DNA of 64,000 nt, from the NCBI RefSeq assembly GCF_001612615.1, contig NZ_BDAU01000009.1, positions 1 through 64,000 of the forward strand, written 5' to 3'. Position numbers and translations under genes: made by a program. Positions within the stretch are counted from its first letter, which is position 1. Each line of letters opens with the position of its first letter. Of the stretch, positions 37,166 to 47,677 are shown piece by piece. Under the pieces are notes generated by a model. It searched no databases, was not told the origin of the DNA, and saw only the letters and a program-made list of their open reading frames with translations. The stretch comes from Nocardia amikacinitolerans NBRC 108937. GTDB lineage: Bacteria; Actinomycetota; Actinomycetes; Mycobacteriales; Mycobacteriaceae.

Positions 37166-38164
37166 ATGTTCGGACGACGAGTCGCTGCCACCCAGAGATT
37201 CTCGTTGCGCGCGGCCCTGTCGCTGGCGGCCGTAGCGGCACTGGCCGCCTGTAGCGGGCCGGGTGCGGATGTTGCCGGCACCCCCCAATCACCCGTCGCC
37301 GCAGGCGAATTGGAGTCCGTCGCGGTGGTCACCCACGGGAGCGCGGGCGACGCCTTCTGGAACGTGGTCAAGAACGGCGCGGAGGCCGCGGGCAAGGAAC
37401 TCGGCGTCGCCGTGCAATACAACTCTTCCGGCGATCCCGGCCAGCAGGCGAAGCTGATCGACAACGCGGTGGCGCAGGGCGTGGACGGTCTGGTGGTCTC
37501 GATGGCCAACCCGGAGGCGCTGCGGCCCTCGGTGGAGCGCGCGGTGGCGGCCGGAATCCCGGTGGTCACCATCAACTCGGGGGAGAGCGAGAGCGCGAAG
37601 TACGGCGCGTTCGCGCACGTCGGACAGAGCGAGGGCTTGGCGGGCCAGGCGGCGGGCAGGCGGCTCGCCGACGCCGGACGCACGAAGCTGCTGTGCGTCA
37701 TCCACGAGGCGGGCAATATCGGTGCCAATCAGCGCTGTGACGGCGCGACCCGCGCGTTCGGCAACGGCGCGACGCTCCAGGTCGACATCAACAACCCCAC
37801 CGACGCCCAATCCCGCATCAAGGGCGCGCTGGAGGCCGATCGCTCGATCGATGCCGTGCTGACGCTGAACTCCCAGGTCGCGGCCCGAGCGGTGGACGCG
37901 GTGCGGGAATCGCGATCCGCCGCCACGGTGGCGACGTTCGACCTGAACACCGACGTGGTCGAGGCCATCCGGGCGGGTGCGCTGCTGTTCGCGGTCGATC
38001 AGCAGCAGTACGAACAGGGCTACCTGCCGATCGTGCTGCTCCAGCTGTATCGCACGAATCTGAACACGGTCGGCGGCGGCGCGCCGGTGCAGACGGGCCC
38101 CGGCTTCGTGGACGCCGACAACGTCGAGGCCGTCGCCACGCTCGTCGCCCAGGGCACCCGGTGA
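37166..38164 (+). CDS. ABC sugar/inositol binding lipoprotein
   Basis: 332 residues with a lipoprotein signal ([10 protein letters not shown]). The mature part is a type-1 periplasmic-binding fold of the ribose/xylose/inositol group: [52 protein letters not shown] and [17 protein letters not shown]. It captures the substrate outside the membrane for the permease and ATPase that follow. Starting 12 bp after iolE, it places transport inside the catabolic operon; inositol is the likely ligand. Confidence 0.92.
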   Translation: MFGRRVAATQRFSLRAALSLAAVAALAACSGPGADVAGTPQSPVAAGELESVAVVTHGSAGDAFWNVVKNGAEAAGKELGVAVQYNSSGDPGQQAKLIDNAVAQGVDGLVVSMANPEALRPSVERAVAAGIPVVTINSGESESAKYGAFAHVGQSEGLAGQAAGRRLADAGRTKLLCVIHEAGNIGANQRCDGATRAFGNGATLQVDINNPTDAQSRIKGALEADRSIDAVLTLNSQVAARAVDAVRESRSAATVATFDLNTDVVEAIRAGALLFAVDQQQYEQGYLPIVLLQLYRTNLNTVGGGAPVQTGPGFVDADNVEAVATLVAQGTR

Positions 38165-38175
38165 GGAGCACGAAC

Positions 38176-39224
38176 ATGACCACGACGACCGAGCCCACCG
38201 AGGTCACGCCGACCGGCCGCGACGAAGGACCGAGCCGCCTACAGCGCCTGGCGGTGCGACCGGAGATCGGAGCCGCCCTCGGCGCGCTGCTTGTGTTCGT
38301 CTTCTTCTCGCTCGTCACCGACCGCTTCCTCAGTCCGCTCGGGATCGCGACCTGGCTGGACGACGCGTCCACGCTCGGCATCATGGCGGTCGCGGTGGCG
38401 CTGCTGATGATCGGCGGCGAATTCGACCTCTCGGCGGGCGTGATGACCGCCTCGACCGCGCTCGTCACGGCGCTGCTCGCGGTGCACGCGGGGTGGAACG
38501 TCTGGTTCGCGCTGCTGGCCTCTCTGGTGTTCGCGCTGACCGTCGGCGCGTTCAACGGCTGGGTCGTGATGCGCACGGGGCTACCGAGTTTCATCGTCAC
38601 GCTCGGCACTTTCCTTGCGCTGCAAGGCCTCAACCTCGGCGTCACCCGGTTGGTCACCGACACGGTCCAGGTGTCCGGCGTGCGGGCCGCGGACGGTTAC
38701 GAGTCGGCGGGCTGGGTGTTCGCTGCCACGCTGAACATCGGCGACGCGCGCATCCAGGCCTCGGTGGTGTGGTGGATCGTGCTCACCGCGATCGCCTCGA
38801 TCATCCTGGTGCGCACCAAGTTCGGCAATTGGATCTTCGCGGTCGGCGGCTCGCTGACCAGCGCACGGGCGGTGGGTGTCCCGGCGGACCGGACGAAGAT
38901 CCTGCTGTTCATGGGGACCGCGTTCGCGGGCTGGGTGGTCGGCTCCTGCAACATCTTGCGCTTCGCCAGCGTGCAGGCCAACCAGGGCGTCGGACTCGAG
39001 CTGCACTACATCATCGCGGCCGTGGTCGGCGGCTGCCTGCTGACCGGCGGCTTCGGCTCGGCGATCGGCGCGGCCATCGGCGCGCTCATCTTCGGCATGG
39101 CGCGCCAGGGCATCGTGTTCGCGCGCTGGGACAGCGACTGGTTCATGCTGTTCCTCGGCGTGCTGCTGCTGGCCGCGGTGCTGGTGAACAACAGATTCCA
39201 GAAGCGAGCGGAAAGGGTGCGCCG

Positions 39225-39228
<4 letters not shown>
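38176..39228 (+). CDS. ABC sugar/inositol permease
   Basis: 350 residues from ATG 38176 with GAGGAG 7 nt upstream; GTG 38161 overlapping the previous stop is an alternative. About ten helices of the RbsC/AraH/FrcC permease family, e.g. [39 protein letters not shown] (the family GGxDLS motif with Glu-Phe), [20 protein letters not shown] and [20 protein letters not shown]. Forms the membrane channel with the ATPase at 39225. Its stop overlaps the ATPase start by 4 bp. Confidence 0.93.
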
Positions 39229-40006
<778 letters not shown>

Positions 40007-40010
<4 letters not shown>

Positions 40011-40963
40011 CCGGGTCCGCAGGGGCGGGCACGATCGAGGCGCTGACCATCGGCCGCGTCGGCGTCGATCTGTATCCGGAGCAGAGCGGGGTCCCGCTCG
40101 CCGAGGTGCGGTCGTTCGCGAAATCGTTGGGCGGCACGGCGACCAATGTCGCGGTGGCCGCCGCGCGCCTCGGCCGTCGCTCGGCGGTCCTCACCAAAGT
40201 CGGCCCGGACGGCTTCGGCGCGTACGTGCGCGCGGCGCTCACCGAGTTCGGGGTCGCGGCGGACTATGTCGGCACCGCGCCGAATCTGCTGACGCCCGTG
40301 GTCTTCTGCGAGCTGAACCCGCCGGCCGATCCGCCGCTGCTCTTCTACCGCGCCCCGATCGCGCCCGACCTCACCCTCACGCCCGAGGACGTGCCGTGGG
40401 ATCTCGTCGACGCTGTGCCGCTGCTGTGGGTGACCGGCACCGGCGTCAGTGCCGAACCCGCGCGCGGCACCCAGCGCGCGATCCTGGAGCGCCGCGTCCG
40501 GCGCGGCCACACGGTCCTCGACCTGGACTATCGGCCGATGTTCTGGCCGGACGAGGCGACCGCGCGCGCCGAGATCGGCTGGATGCTCGACCACGTGAAC
40601 GTCGTCGTCGGTAACCGCGCCGAGGTCGGCATCGCGGTCGGCACGACCGATCCCGACGCGGCGGCCGATCGGCTGCTGGCGCGCGGCGTCCGGCTGGCGG
40701 TGATCAAGCGCGGCGCCGAGGGCGTTCTCGTGGCCACCGCCGACGGGCGCTGGACCGTACCGCCGTGCTCGGTGGCGGTGGTCTGCGGGCTCGGCGCGGG
40801 CGACGGCTTCGGCGGCGCGCTGATCCACGGGCTGCTCGCCGACTGGGACACGCACCGCATCGGCGTCTACGCCAACGCGGCGGGCGCGCTGGTCGCGTCC
40901 CGGCTGGCCTGCGCGGACGCCATGCCGACGGCCGCGGAGATCGAGGAGCTGCTGTGCCGATGA
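40007..40963 (+). CDS. iolC: 5-dehydro-2-deoxygluconokinase
   Basis: 318 residues from GTG 40007 overlapping the ATPase stop. PfkB-family sugar kinase: N-terminal [20 protein letters not shown] and [17 protein letters not shown] with the substrate-binding Gly-Gly, C-terminal [15 protein letters not shown] with the catalytic Asp and anion hole. The DLYPEQ and [18 protein letters not shown] segments are characteristic of IolC. It phosphorylates 2-deoxy-5-keto-gluconate. Stop overlaps the next ATG. Confidence 0.93.
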
Positions 40964-41865
40964 ACCCCGTTCCGCACCTGACCGACGAGCGCTGGGCCGA
41001 GCTGCTGCGCGTGCGCGCGACGGACCCGGCCGCCGTCGAACGGGCCTACGCCAAGCGAATGCGGCGGTCCGCCCTGCTCTCGGAACGCGAGACGCTGTTC
41101 CTCGTCGCCGCCGACCATCCCGCGCGCGGCGCGCTCGGCGTCGGTTCGGACCGCACCGCGATGGCCGATCGGCGCACCCTGCTGGAACGGTTGCTGATCG
41201 CGCTGGCCGACCCGGCGGTGGACGGCGTGCTCGGATCGCCGGACGTGGTCGAGGAACTGCTGTTGCTCGACGCGCTGGACGACAAGGTGGTGATCGGCTC
41301 GATGAACCGCGGCGGCCTCGCGGGCGCCGAATGGGAGATCGATGACAGGTTCACCGGTTACGACGCCGACGCCTTGGTCCGCTACCGCCTCGACGGCGGC
41401 AAAATGCTGCTGCGCCTTGTCGATTCGGATCCGGGCACGGTGCCCACCCTGCACGCCTGCGCGCAGGCGGTGTCGGAACTCGCCGCGCACGGGCTGATGG
41501 CGATGGTGGAACCGCTGCCGTACCACCGGGACGCGTCCGGCGCGCTGGTGATGAGCAAGGACGCGCCCTCGCTCACGCGGGCCATCACGGTCGCCTCGGG
41601 CCTCGGGGTCACCTCGGCCTACACCTGGCTGAAAATCCCGGCCCCCGAGGACAGTTCGGTGCTGGACGCCACGACGCTGCCGGTGGTCGTGCTCGGCGGT
41701 GTGCCCTCCCGTGATCCGGCGGCGGACCTGGCCGCCTGGGGCGGCGCGCTGCACCACGACGTCGTGCGCGGCCTTGTGGTCGGGCGCACCTTGCTCTATC
41801 CGCCGGATGGCGATGTCGCCGCCGCCGTCGACGGGGCGGCACGAATGCTGAAGGAGTCCCGATGA
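40960..41865 (+). CDS. Cgl0159-like (beta/alpha)8 protein, probable DKGP aldolase
   Basis: 301 residues from the ATG overlapping the iolC stop. An aldolase-type TIM barrel: LFLVAADHPARGALGVGSDR, GVLGSPDVVEELLLLDALDD, GLMAMVEPLPYHRD, TSAYTWLKIPAPED (candidate Schiff-base Lys) and LGGVPSRDP. It matches the family named after C. glutamicum Cgl0159, which also follows iolC there (from memory). No IolJ-type aldolase is in this operon, so it may split 6-phospho-5-dehydro-2-deoxygluconate; that function is inference from context and fold. Confidence 0.82.
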   Translation: MNPVPHLTDERWAELLRVRATDPAAVERAYAKRMRRSALLSERETLFLVAADHPARGALGVGSDRTAMADRRTLLERLLIALADPAVDGVLGSPDVVEELLLLDALDDKVVIGSMNRGGLAGAEWEIDDRFTGYDADALVRYRLDGGKMLLRLVDSDPGTVPTLHACAQAVSELAAHGLMAMVEPLPYHRDASGALVMSKDAPSLTRAITVASGLGVTSAYTWLKIPAPEDSSVLDATTLPVVVLGGVPSRDPAADLAAWGGALHHDVVRGLVVGRTLLYPPDGDVAAAVDGAARMLKESR

Positions 41866-42755
41866 CACTGCATCGTCCGGCCGGGACACTGGCCGACGGC
41901 CGAGATCCGGTCCTGCTCACCGCCGAGGACGCCGGATGGCGCTACACCGGGCTGCGGGTGCTCGAGCTCGCGCCCGGCGAGACCAGAACCCTGTCCACCG
42001 GCGAGTACGAGGCGTTCGTGCTGCCGCTGTCCGGCTCCTGCGTCGTCCGGGCGGACACGCTCGTCCTCGAATTGCGCGGGCGCGACTCGGTTTTCACCCG
42101 CGTCACCGACTTCGCGTACGTACCGCGCGATGCCGAGGTGACGTTGTCCAGCGCCGGTGGCGCGGTCCTTGCCATGCCCATGGCCAAATGCGGGCGGCGG
42201 CTGTCGCCGAAATACGGCCCGGCCGAAGAAGTTCCGGTCGAGGTGCGGGGCGCGGGCCGGGCGACGCGGCAGGTCAACAACTTCGGTGTGCCGGGAGTAT
42301 GGGCGCACGCGGACAAGCTCAACGCCTGCGAGCTGATCACGCCGGACGGCAACTGGTCGTCGTACCCGCCGCACAAGCACGACGAGGCGAGCGCGTGCGA
42401 GGTGGTCAACGAGGAGATCTACTACTTCCGCATCGCAGGCCGCGACGGCGTCACCCCATCCCGCGAGGGCTTCGGCCTGCACCGCGTCTACACCGCCGAC
42501 GCCGAGGTGGACGAGAACGTGGCGGTGCGCGACGGCGACGTGTTCCTGGTGCCGCGCGGCTACCACGGTCCGTGCGTCGCGGCGCCCGGCTACCCGATGT
42601 ACTACCTCAACGTGCTGGCCGGTCCGGCGCCCGAGCGGTCGATGGCCTTCTGCGACGATCCGGCGCACGCCTGGATCCGGGACGGCTGGGCGGGGGAGCA
42701 GCCCGACCCGCGCTGCCCGGTCACCGGCCCGGAGGGGCGGTCGTCATGGAACTGA
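41862..42755 (+). CDS. iolB: 5-deoxy-glucuronate isomerase
   Basis: 297 residues, ATG overlapping the previous stop. Double cupin of the IolB family: YTGLRVLELAPGETRTLSTG and SGSCVV in the first barrel; WSSYPPHKHDEASACEVVNE with metal-binding His/Glu and VFLVPRGYHGPCVAAPGYPM in the second. It isomerises 5-deoxy-glucuronate to 2-deoxy-5-keto-gluconate, the IolC substrate. Overlaps iolD by 10 bp. Confidence 0.95.
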   Translation: MTLHRPAGTLADGRDPVLLTAEDAGWRYTGLRVLELAPGETRTLSTGEYEAFVLPLSGSCVVRADTLVLELRGRDSVFTRVTDFAYVPRDAEVTLSSAGGAVLAMPMAKCGRRLSPKYGPAEEVPVEVRGAGRATRQVNNFGVPGVWAHADKLNACELITPDGNWSSYPPHKHDEASACEVVNEEIYYFRIAGRDGVTPSREGFGLHRVYTADAEVDENVAVRDGDVFLVPRGYHGPCVAAPGYPMYYLNVLAGPAPERSMAFCDDPAHAWIRDGWAGEQPDPRCPVTGPEGRSSWN

Positions 42756-44590
42756 CCACCGCGCAGGCCCTGGTGTCCTGGCTGATCGCGCAGCGCTCGG
42801 AGACGCTGGACGGCGCGGACGTGCCGCTGTTCCCTGCCGTCTTCGCGATCTTCGGGCACGGCAACGTCCTCGGCCTAGGCACGGCGCTGCACGAACGCCG
42901 CGGCGAGCTGCCCGTCTGGCGCGGACACACCGAGCAGGGGATGGCGCTTGCGGCGGTCGGCTACGCCAAGGCCACGCATCGACGCCAAGTCGGCGTCGCC
43001 ACGTCCTCCATCGGGCCCGGCGCGCTGAACATGGTGACGGCCGCTGGCGTCGCGCACGCGAACCGGCTGCCGCTGCTGCTGCTTCCCGGCGACACGTTCA
43101 CCGGACGCGCCCCCGACCCGGTGCTGCAACAGGTCGAACACTTCGGGGACGCGACCGCGACGGTGAACGACGCGTTCCGCGCGGTGAGCCGCTACTTCGA
43201 CCGGATCACCAGACCCGAACAGCTCATCGCGACGCTGCCGCAGGTGGCGCGGGTGCTGACCGATCCCGCCGACGCCGGACCGGTCACCCTTGCGCTGCCG
43301 CAGGACGTGCAGGCGGAGACCTTCGACTTCCCTGACGCGCTGTTCACCCCCGTGCAGCACCGCGTACCGCGTCCCCGCCCCGATGTGCGGGCGCTGACCG
43401 AGGCCGCCGCCGCCATACGCGCCGCGCGGCGACCGCTGCTGGTGCTCGGCGGCGGCGTGCGTTACTCGGGCGCGGGCGCGATCGCGGTGGAATTCGCGGA
43501 GCGGCACGGCATTCCGATCACCGAGACCACCGCCGGCCGCACCCTGGTGCCGCACGACCATCCGTTGCACGCGGGCCCGCTCGGCATCACCGGCTCCGCG
43601 TCGGCGAACACGCTCGCCGCGGACGCGGACCTGGTGCTCGCCGTCGGCACCCGGTTGCAGGACTTCACGACGGCCTCGTGGACGGCCTTCGCGCCCGACG
43701 TCCGCGTGGTCACGATCAACGCGGCCCGCTTCGACGCGGTCAAGCACGGCGCGCTGCCGGTCGTCGGCGACGCGGCCGCCACCCTCACCGAGCTGGGCGA
43801 ACACCTGTCCGGATGGACCGCCCCAGCGGACTGGACGTGCCGCGCCGCGCCGCTGCGCGAGACCTGGGACGCCCAGATCGACAAGCTGCGCGCGCCGACG
43901 CCGGGCACGCCCAGCTATGCCCAGGTCGTCGGCATCGTCAACGAGCTCTCGACGCCCGAGGACTACGTCATGACGGCTTCCGGCGGGCTGCCGGGCGAGC
44001 TGATCGGCGGCTGGCGTGGCGCGGGCGGGACACCGAGCATGGACGTGGAGTACGGATTCTCCTGTATGGGCTACGAACTCGCGGGAGCGTGGGGCGCCGC
44101 CATGGCGCACGGGGGCGGTCTGGTCACCACGTTGCTCGGCGACGGCTCCTACCTGATGCTGAATTCGGAACTGTTCTCGGCGGCCTTCGCCGGGCACCCG
44201 TTCGTCGCCGTGGTGTGCGACAACGACGGCTACGCGGTGATCGCGCGCCTCCAGGAGGGGCAGGGCGGCGCGGCGTTCAACAATCAGTACGCCGACTGTC
44301 GGACCACCCTCGCCGACCCGCCGCGCGTCGATTTCGCGGCGCACGCCACCGCGCTCGGTTGCTCGGTATTCGCTGCAACGAGTACCGACCAGTTTCGAAT
44401 CGCCTACCACCGAGCGCGGGCGGCCGCGGTCGCGGCGTCGCGTCCGGCGGTCGTCGTCGTGCGGACGCGGGCCGCCGACTGGACCGAGGCCGGTGCATGG
44501 TGGGAAGTCGGTGTGCCGCAATACCTTTCCGGCCGCGGCGACTACGATGCGAACAAGCCCGCGCAGCTGCGCTATGTGCGAGGGCGATGA
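42746..44590 (+). CDS. iolD: 3D-(3,5/4)-trihydroxycyclohexane-1,2-dione hydrolase
   Basis: 614 residues from ATG 42746 (GGAGGGG upstream). A ThDP enzyme related to acetolactate synthase: N-terminal AIFGHGNVLGLGTAL and WRGHTEQGMALAAVGYAKAT with the conserved Glu, ThDP/metal motif LLGDGSYLMLNSELFSAAFA with the Asn, then CDNDGYAVIARLQ. The FGHGNVxGLGxAL opening is specific for IolD. It hydrolyses the cyclic diketone to 5-deoxy-glucuronate. Last gene of the operon; no iolA (methylmalonate-semialdehyde dehydrogenase) follows in the window. Confidence 0.95.
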   Translation: MELTTAQALVSWLIAQRSETLDGADVPLFPAVFAIFGHGNVLGLGTALHERRGELPVWRGHTEQGMALAAVGYAKATHRRQVGVATSSIGPGALNMVTAAGVAHANRLPLLLLPGDTFTGRAPDPVLQQVEHFGDATATVNDAFRAVSRYFDRITRPEQLIATLPQVARVLTDPADAGPVTLALPQDVQAETFDFPDALFTPVQHRVPRPRPDVRALTEAAAAIRAARRPLLVLGGGVRYSGAGAIAVEFAERHGIPITETTAGRTLVPHDHPLHAGPLGITGSASANTLAADADLVLAVGTRLQDFTTASWTAFAPDVRVVTINAARFDAVKHGALPVVGDAAATLTELGEHLSGWTAPADWTCRAAPLRETWDAQIDKLRAPTPGTPSYAQVVGIVNELSTPEDYVMTASGGLPGELIGGWRGAGGTPSMDVEYGFSCMGYELAGAWGAAMAHGGGLVTTLLGDGSYLMLNSELFSAAFAGHPFVAVVCDNDGYAVIARLQEGQGGAAFNNQYADCRTTLADPPRVDFAAHATALGCSVFAATSTDQFRIAYHRARAAAVAASRPAVVVVRTRAADWTEAGAWWEVGVPQYLSGRGDYDANKPAQLRYVRGR

Positions 44591-44811
44591 CTCGTTCGCA
44601 TGCTCGGCCGTGTACGTCGGTGTACAGACCTGTTCGCTGGGCGGTCGACACCCGGTCCGGATGCGAGGTGACAGACACAGACCCCGATGAGCGTTGAATA
44701 GCTCACAGTGGATGGGGCCGAATGTGGAGAAATTCGTCGGATGATGGCATTGTGGATCTACGAGACCGGGGTGTCAATGCAAGTCCCTGGCTCGTCAACA
44801 GAAAGTATGAA

Positions 44812-45018
44812 ATGGCTCAAGGCATCGTTAAGTGGTTCAACAGCGAGAAGGGCTTCGGCTTCATTGCCCAGGACGGCGGCGGTCCCGACGTCTTCGTGCA
44901 CTACTCGGCTGTGAGCGGCTCGGGTTTCCGGTCCCTCGATGAGGGGCAGCGCGTGGAGTTCGAGATCGGCCAGGGACAGAAGGGTCCGCAGGCCCAGGAC
45001 GTCCGCGTCGTCGCCTGA
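44812..45018 (+). CDS. Cold-shock domain protein
   Basis: 68 residues from ATG 44812 ([20 protein letters not shown]). Both RNA-binding motifs are intact: RNP1 KGFGFI and RNP2 VFVHYS. Single-strand RNA/DNA-binding chaperone of the CspA fold. A ~220-bp upstream region without a gene fits the long 5' leaders of csp mRNAs. Followed by a hairpin and a second csp gene. Confidence 0.94.
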   Translation: MAQGIVKWFNSEKGFGFIAQDGGGPDVFVHYSAVSGSGFRSLDEGQRVEFEIGQGQKGPQAQDVRVVA

Positions 45019-45033
45019 TTCGACACGCACTTC

Positions 45034-45064
45034 GAGGCTCCGCACCAGTACGGTGCGGGGCCTC
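45034..45064 (+). terminator. Terminator after first csp gene
   Basis: 13-bp stem (one G-T pair) GAGGCTCCGCACC (45034-45046) with 45052-45064 around AGTAC, followed by TCGTCTTTCT. Confidence 0.7.
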
Positions 45065-45173
45065 TCGTCTTTCTCGGCTCGGTGGGACTCGCCGGAACCG
45101 GCGCACGATGGACCGAGCGGCACCGGCCGTTGTACCCTTCCCCGGTTCTGCGCGTTCGGAGAAGGTGCGGCGT

Positions 45174-45380
45174 ATGGCTCTGGGCACAGTGATGTGGTTC
45201 GACACCGAAAAGGGATTCGGTTTCATCGCCCAAGACGGTGGTGGCAAGGACGTGTTCGTGGACTACCTGGATCTCCAGGGTTCCGGGTTCCGATCCTTGA
45301 CGGCCGGGCAGCGGGTGGAGTTCGAGCTGCGCCAAAGCAAGTCGGGGCCGGAGGCGATCGCCGTGCGGGTCATCGAATAG
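45174..45380 (+). CDS. Second, divergent cold-shock domain protein
   Basis: 68 residues from ATG 45174. Same fold and length as its neighbour 155 bp upstream: [20 protein letters not shown] with RNP1 intact, but RNP2 reads VFVDYL instead of VFVHYS, and the entry segment is MWFDTE rather than KWFNSE. The RNP2 His-to-Asp change removes a base-stacking residue, so nucleic-acid affinity may differ. Clearly a tandem duplicate that has diverged. Confidence 0.9.
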   Translation: MALGTVMWFDTEKGFGFIAQDGGGKDVFVDYLDLQGSGFRSLTAGQRVEFELRQSKSGPEAIAVRVIE

Positions 45381-45419
45381 GCGTATCCCCGGCGCGTGAC
45401 CGCCACCTTCCAACGGCGT

Positions 45420-46229
45420 CTACCGAGTCGACAGTGCTTGCGCGCGGAAGAACTCCGCGGTCAGCGCCCGTGCGCGTCCCAGGTCCCGCTCGCCGGGCCG
45501 CGGGAAAGCATCTGCCGCGCCGTCGAATTCGCTCGCGATGAACCTGGCGATCGGCGCTGGTACGGCTCCGCTGCCCATTTCCCTTGTCCGCGACTTGAGT
45601 TCGGTCAGCTCGGCCACGGCCGCGACCAAGTCGGCGGGCAACTCGCACTGCGCGAGGAGCGTCGGCAGCTGCATCGGAGCCACCGCGGCTTCGGGATGCT
45701 CGCGCAGCCACCGCAGCGCCATCGCGGGACGCAGCGCGTAGAAGACCTTCTTCAGTGATCGGTTGCGGTCGAACAGTTCCCACTGCCGAGCGCCGAGGTG
45801 CAGGTAGTGCCGCGCCACCTGATCGCGGGCGGCGACCTGCTCGGCCAGCGCCCGCAAGTCGGTGCGAAAGCTCGCGTCGCCGCGGTACACGATCGGCGAC
45901 ATCAACCACTCGATCAGCACCGCGTTGCCTTTGACCAACAGCCGCAACGCTTTACCCAGATCCCAGCCGTTGACGTCGAGCAGCCCGACGAGCGGCGTCT
46001 CGATCACATCGCGCGTCCGCCACGGCGACAGATAGGTGTCCAGCGGCGCCACGTACACGAAGCGGCAATCGTAGTCGGAGTCCGGCGAGGGGAAACCCCA
46101 AGCCCGGCTGCCACTTTCGATGGCCAAGCGCACGCGCACACGCTGGTCGCGCTCGATCCGGTCCAGCTCGGCGTCGATGGACCCGACCACGGTCGGATCC
46201 ATCGACTCCGGAACAGCGCGCAACGACAT
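45420..46229 (-). CDS. Predicted nucleotidyltransferase (YcgL/RlaP family)
   Basis: 269 residues from ATG 46229; an alternative ATG is at 46286 and neither has a good ribosome site. The pol-beta-type nucleotidyltransferase motif is IESGSRAWGFPSPDSDYDCR (GS...DxD) followed by a third acidic candidate and a helical C-terminal half (NAVLIEWLMSPIVYR, SLKKVFYALRPAMALRWL). Family members are predicted to transfer nucleotides to RNA or proteins; the substrate is unknown. Convergent with the second csp gene, 39 bp apart. Confidence 0.85.
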   Translation of the reverse strand: MSLRAVPESMDPTVVGSIDAELDRIERDQRVRVRLAIESGSRAWGFPSPDSDYDCRFVYVAPLDTYLSPWRTRDVIETPLVGLLDVNGWDLGKALRLLVKGNAVLIEWLMSPIVYRGDASFRTDLRALAEQVAARDQVARHYLHLGARQWELFDRNRSLKKVFYALRPAMALRWLREHPEAAVAPMQLPTLLAQCELPADLVAAVAELTELKSRTREMGSGAVPAPIARFIASEFDGAADAFPRPGERDLGRARALTAEFFRAQALSTR

Positions 46230-46921
46230 GGGCCGATCGTATGCGCGAGGGTAGGCGCGCTTCAGCTCATTTTCCGGCCGAAACATGGTGAGGCGCCGCC
46301 GTCGGTGAGTCCCTACCGCCGTCAGCGTCGCGCGACCGGCAGTGCCGCGCCGACGACCGGCAGGATCAGCACGCTGCCGCGAGCACGGCGCGCTGATGAC
46401 AATCGGCGCCGGGTGCGGCGAGCGCATTCCTCGTGGCCTGCGACGGGTCGGCAGAGGTCGCCGCCGGACGGCGCGATGCCGTTTCGTGTCGTGACCGCGG
46501 CGAATCTCGGTCGACCTGGGGGTGTTCGTGCCGGTGCGCGGCCCAACGAAAGCCCGCTTGCTCCTTCGGCGTCGCGCGAGGGAGAACCGGCGGGTTCATG
46601 CGTTCTCGCGAGTTCAGGGCGGCGCGGTGTGCGGAACGCCGCACGGGGAGTGTCGGGCCGCCTTCCGCACCGCACCGCGCCGCGCGGTTCGGCTCGGCCG
46701 ACGCCCCGGGACGCGCCGCCGGTTGCTGTGCCGCAAGGCAGACGGCCGGTGTCCGCCGTGGAAACGGCGTTCTCGGCTGCCATTGTCGAATATTCGGTGA
46801 ATTGCCGACCAATAACTGCGTCTCGAAAATACCGGCATTGTCACGCGCTGGCTCCGGGGGCGAGCTCGTGCCCCTGCCGGACCTGTGGACTAATTCCGCG
46901 ATCGCGTCGAAGTCCACCATT
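46230..46921. other. Gap with no supportable gene
   Basis: About 690 bp of GC-rich sequence. Frames on both strands are Arg/Pro/Gly-rich shadows without ribosome sites. The GC content falls after about 46780, leading into the promoter of the small-peptide locus. Confidence 0.4.
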
Positions 46922-46989
46922 CTCAGAGTTTCTCCGGCGATTCCTCAGAGTTCTCTCAGAAATTGACAGAATCTGCACGCGCGTATGAT
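46922..46989 (+). promoter_or_regulatory. Promoter with phased CTCAGA repeats
   Basis: TTGACA (46963-46968), 15-bp spacer, TATGAT (46984-46989). Immediately upstream, CTCAGAGTT occurs at 46922 and 46944 and CTCAGA at 46955, spaced 22 and 11 bp, i.e. on one face of the helix. This looks like an activator or repressor array feeding a strong promoter. Confidence 0.55.
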
Positions 46990-47057
46990 CTGGACGGCTG
47001 ACCATCCTCTGACAGCTGCAAACATGCAGGTAGACGCCTATTTTTGGAGGCAGATTC

Positions 47058-47102
47058 ATGGGATGTGTAGTGATCGGCACCGCATCGAATATTCGAGTGT
47101 AG
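47058..47102 (+). CDS. 14-codon ORF with strong ribosome site
   Basis: ATG 47058 is preceded by GGAGG with a 7-nt gap and encodes MGCVVIGTASNIRV before TAG 47100. It lies in the 5' leader of the 39-codon gene and could be a regulatory uORF. Translation is unproven. Confidence 0.35.
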   Translation: MGCVVIGTASNIRV

Positions 47103-47206
47103 TGTGCGTCACAATTCTCCAGAATTTCGTAACCGCGTTCGCGACACCGCCGATGTGCCGTGTGTCAGCCAGTTCGACTGGATAATTTCGAGGAAGAGGA
47201 ATTCTT

Positions 47207-47326
47207 ATGATCCCCGTTATCATCGACACCGGTAGTGCCGCCATCGACGGTCTGTTCAACACTCTCGGTGCCGCGCTGCACGGTGTGCTGAACACCCTGT
47301 GGACGGGTTCCTTCGGCGGCCGCTGA
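47207..47326 (+). CDS. 39-residue amphipathic peptide gene
   Basis: ATG 47207 has AGGAAGAGGA ending 6 nt upstream, and the frame ends at TGA 47324. The peptide starts MIPVIIDTGSAAIDG and continues with LFNTLGAALHGVLNTLWTGS, which forms an amphipathic helix on a helical wheel, ending GGR. There is no signal peptide, cysteine or known family. It has its own promoter (46963-46989) and a strong terminator (47386-47428), so it is a free-standing transcription unit. By size and helix it recalls the small mycomembrane proteins PorA/PorH of corynebacteria, or a leaderless bacteriocin; both are speculation. Confidence 0.6.
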   Translation: MIPVIIDTGSAAIDGLFNTLGAALHGVLNTLWTGSFGGR

Positions 47327-47385
47327 TTCGACTCCGCGATCGAGCGACTCGATCGTGTCCGTGCCGTCCGCTCGGCACGACCATG

Positions 47386-47428
47386 GAAGACCCCGCATCC
47401 CCTCGGTGCGGGGTCTTCCCGTTTTTTT
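47386..47428 (+). terminator. Strong intrinsic terminator
   Basis: 12-bp perfect stem GAAGACCCCGCA (47386-47397) with 47407-47418, 9-nt loop, then CCG and seven T (47422-47428). It ends the small-peptide transcript. Confidence 0.9.
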
Positions 47429-47677
47429 CGCGCGCTTCGGACCCAACGCTGGTCTCGGAGAACGCGCTCGTCCGGGGCGTGCGCCTGACCCCCGACGTCC
47501 AGATGGACCCGGTGGCCTTACGGCAGAACACCATTCGCTTTCGTCCGCCCGCCGCCCCGCCGCGCCGCCCGCACACTGACGGCAGCCGCCTACCGGGTGG
47601 TACAGCCGGATGAAATGCCGACCACTAAGCTTGTCGGCGGTAACTGCCGACCCCCATTTCCCCAGGAGTACCCCACA

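Noticed and set aside
46230..46921. Possible genes in the gap upstream of the small-peptide locus
   Set aside because: Frames are arginine-rich with no start signals on either strand; nothing conserved was recognised.
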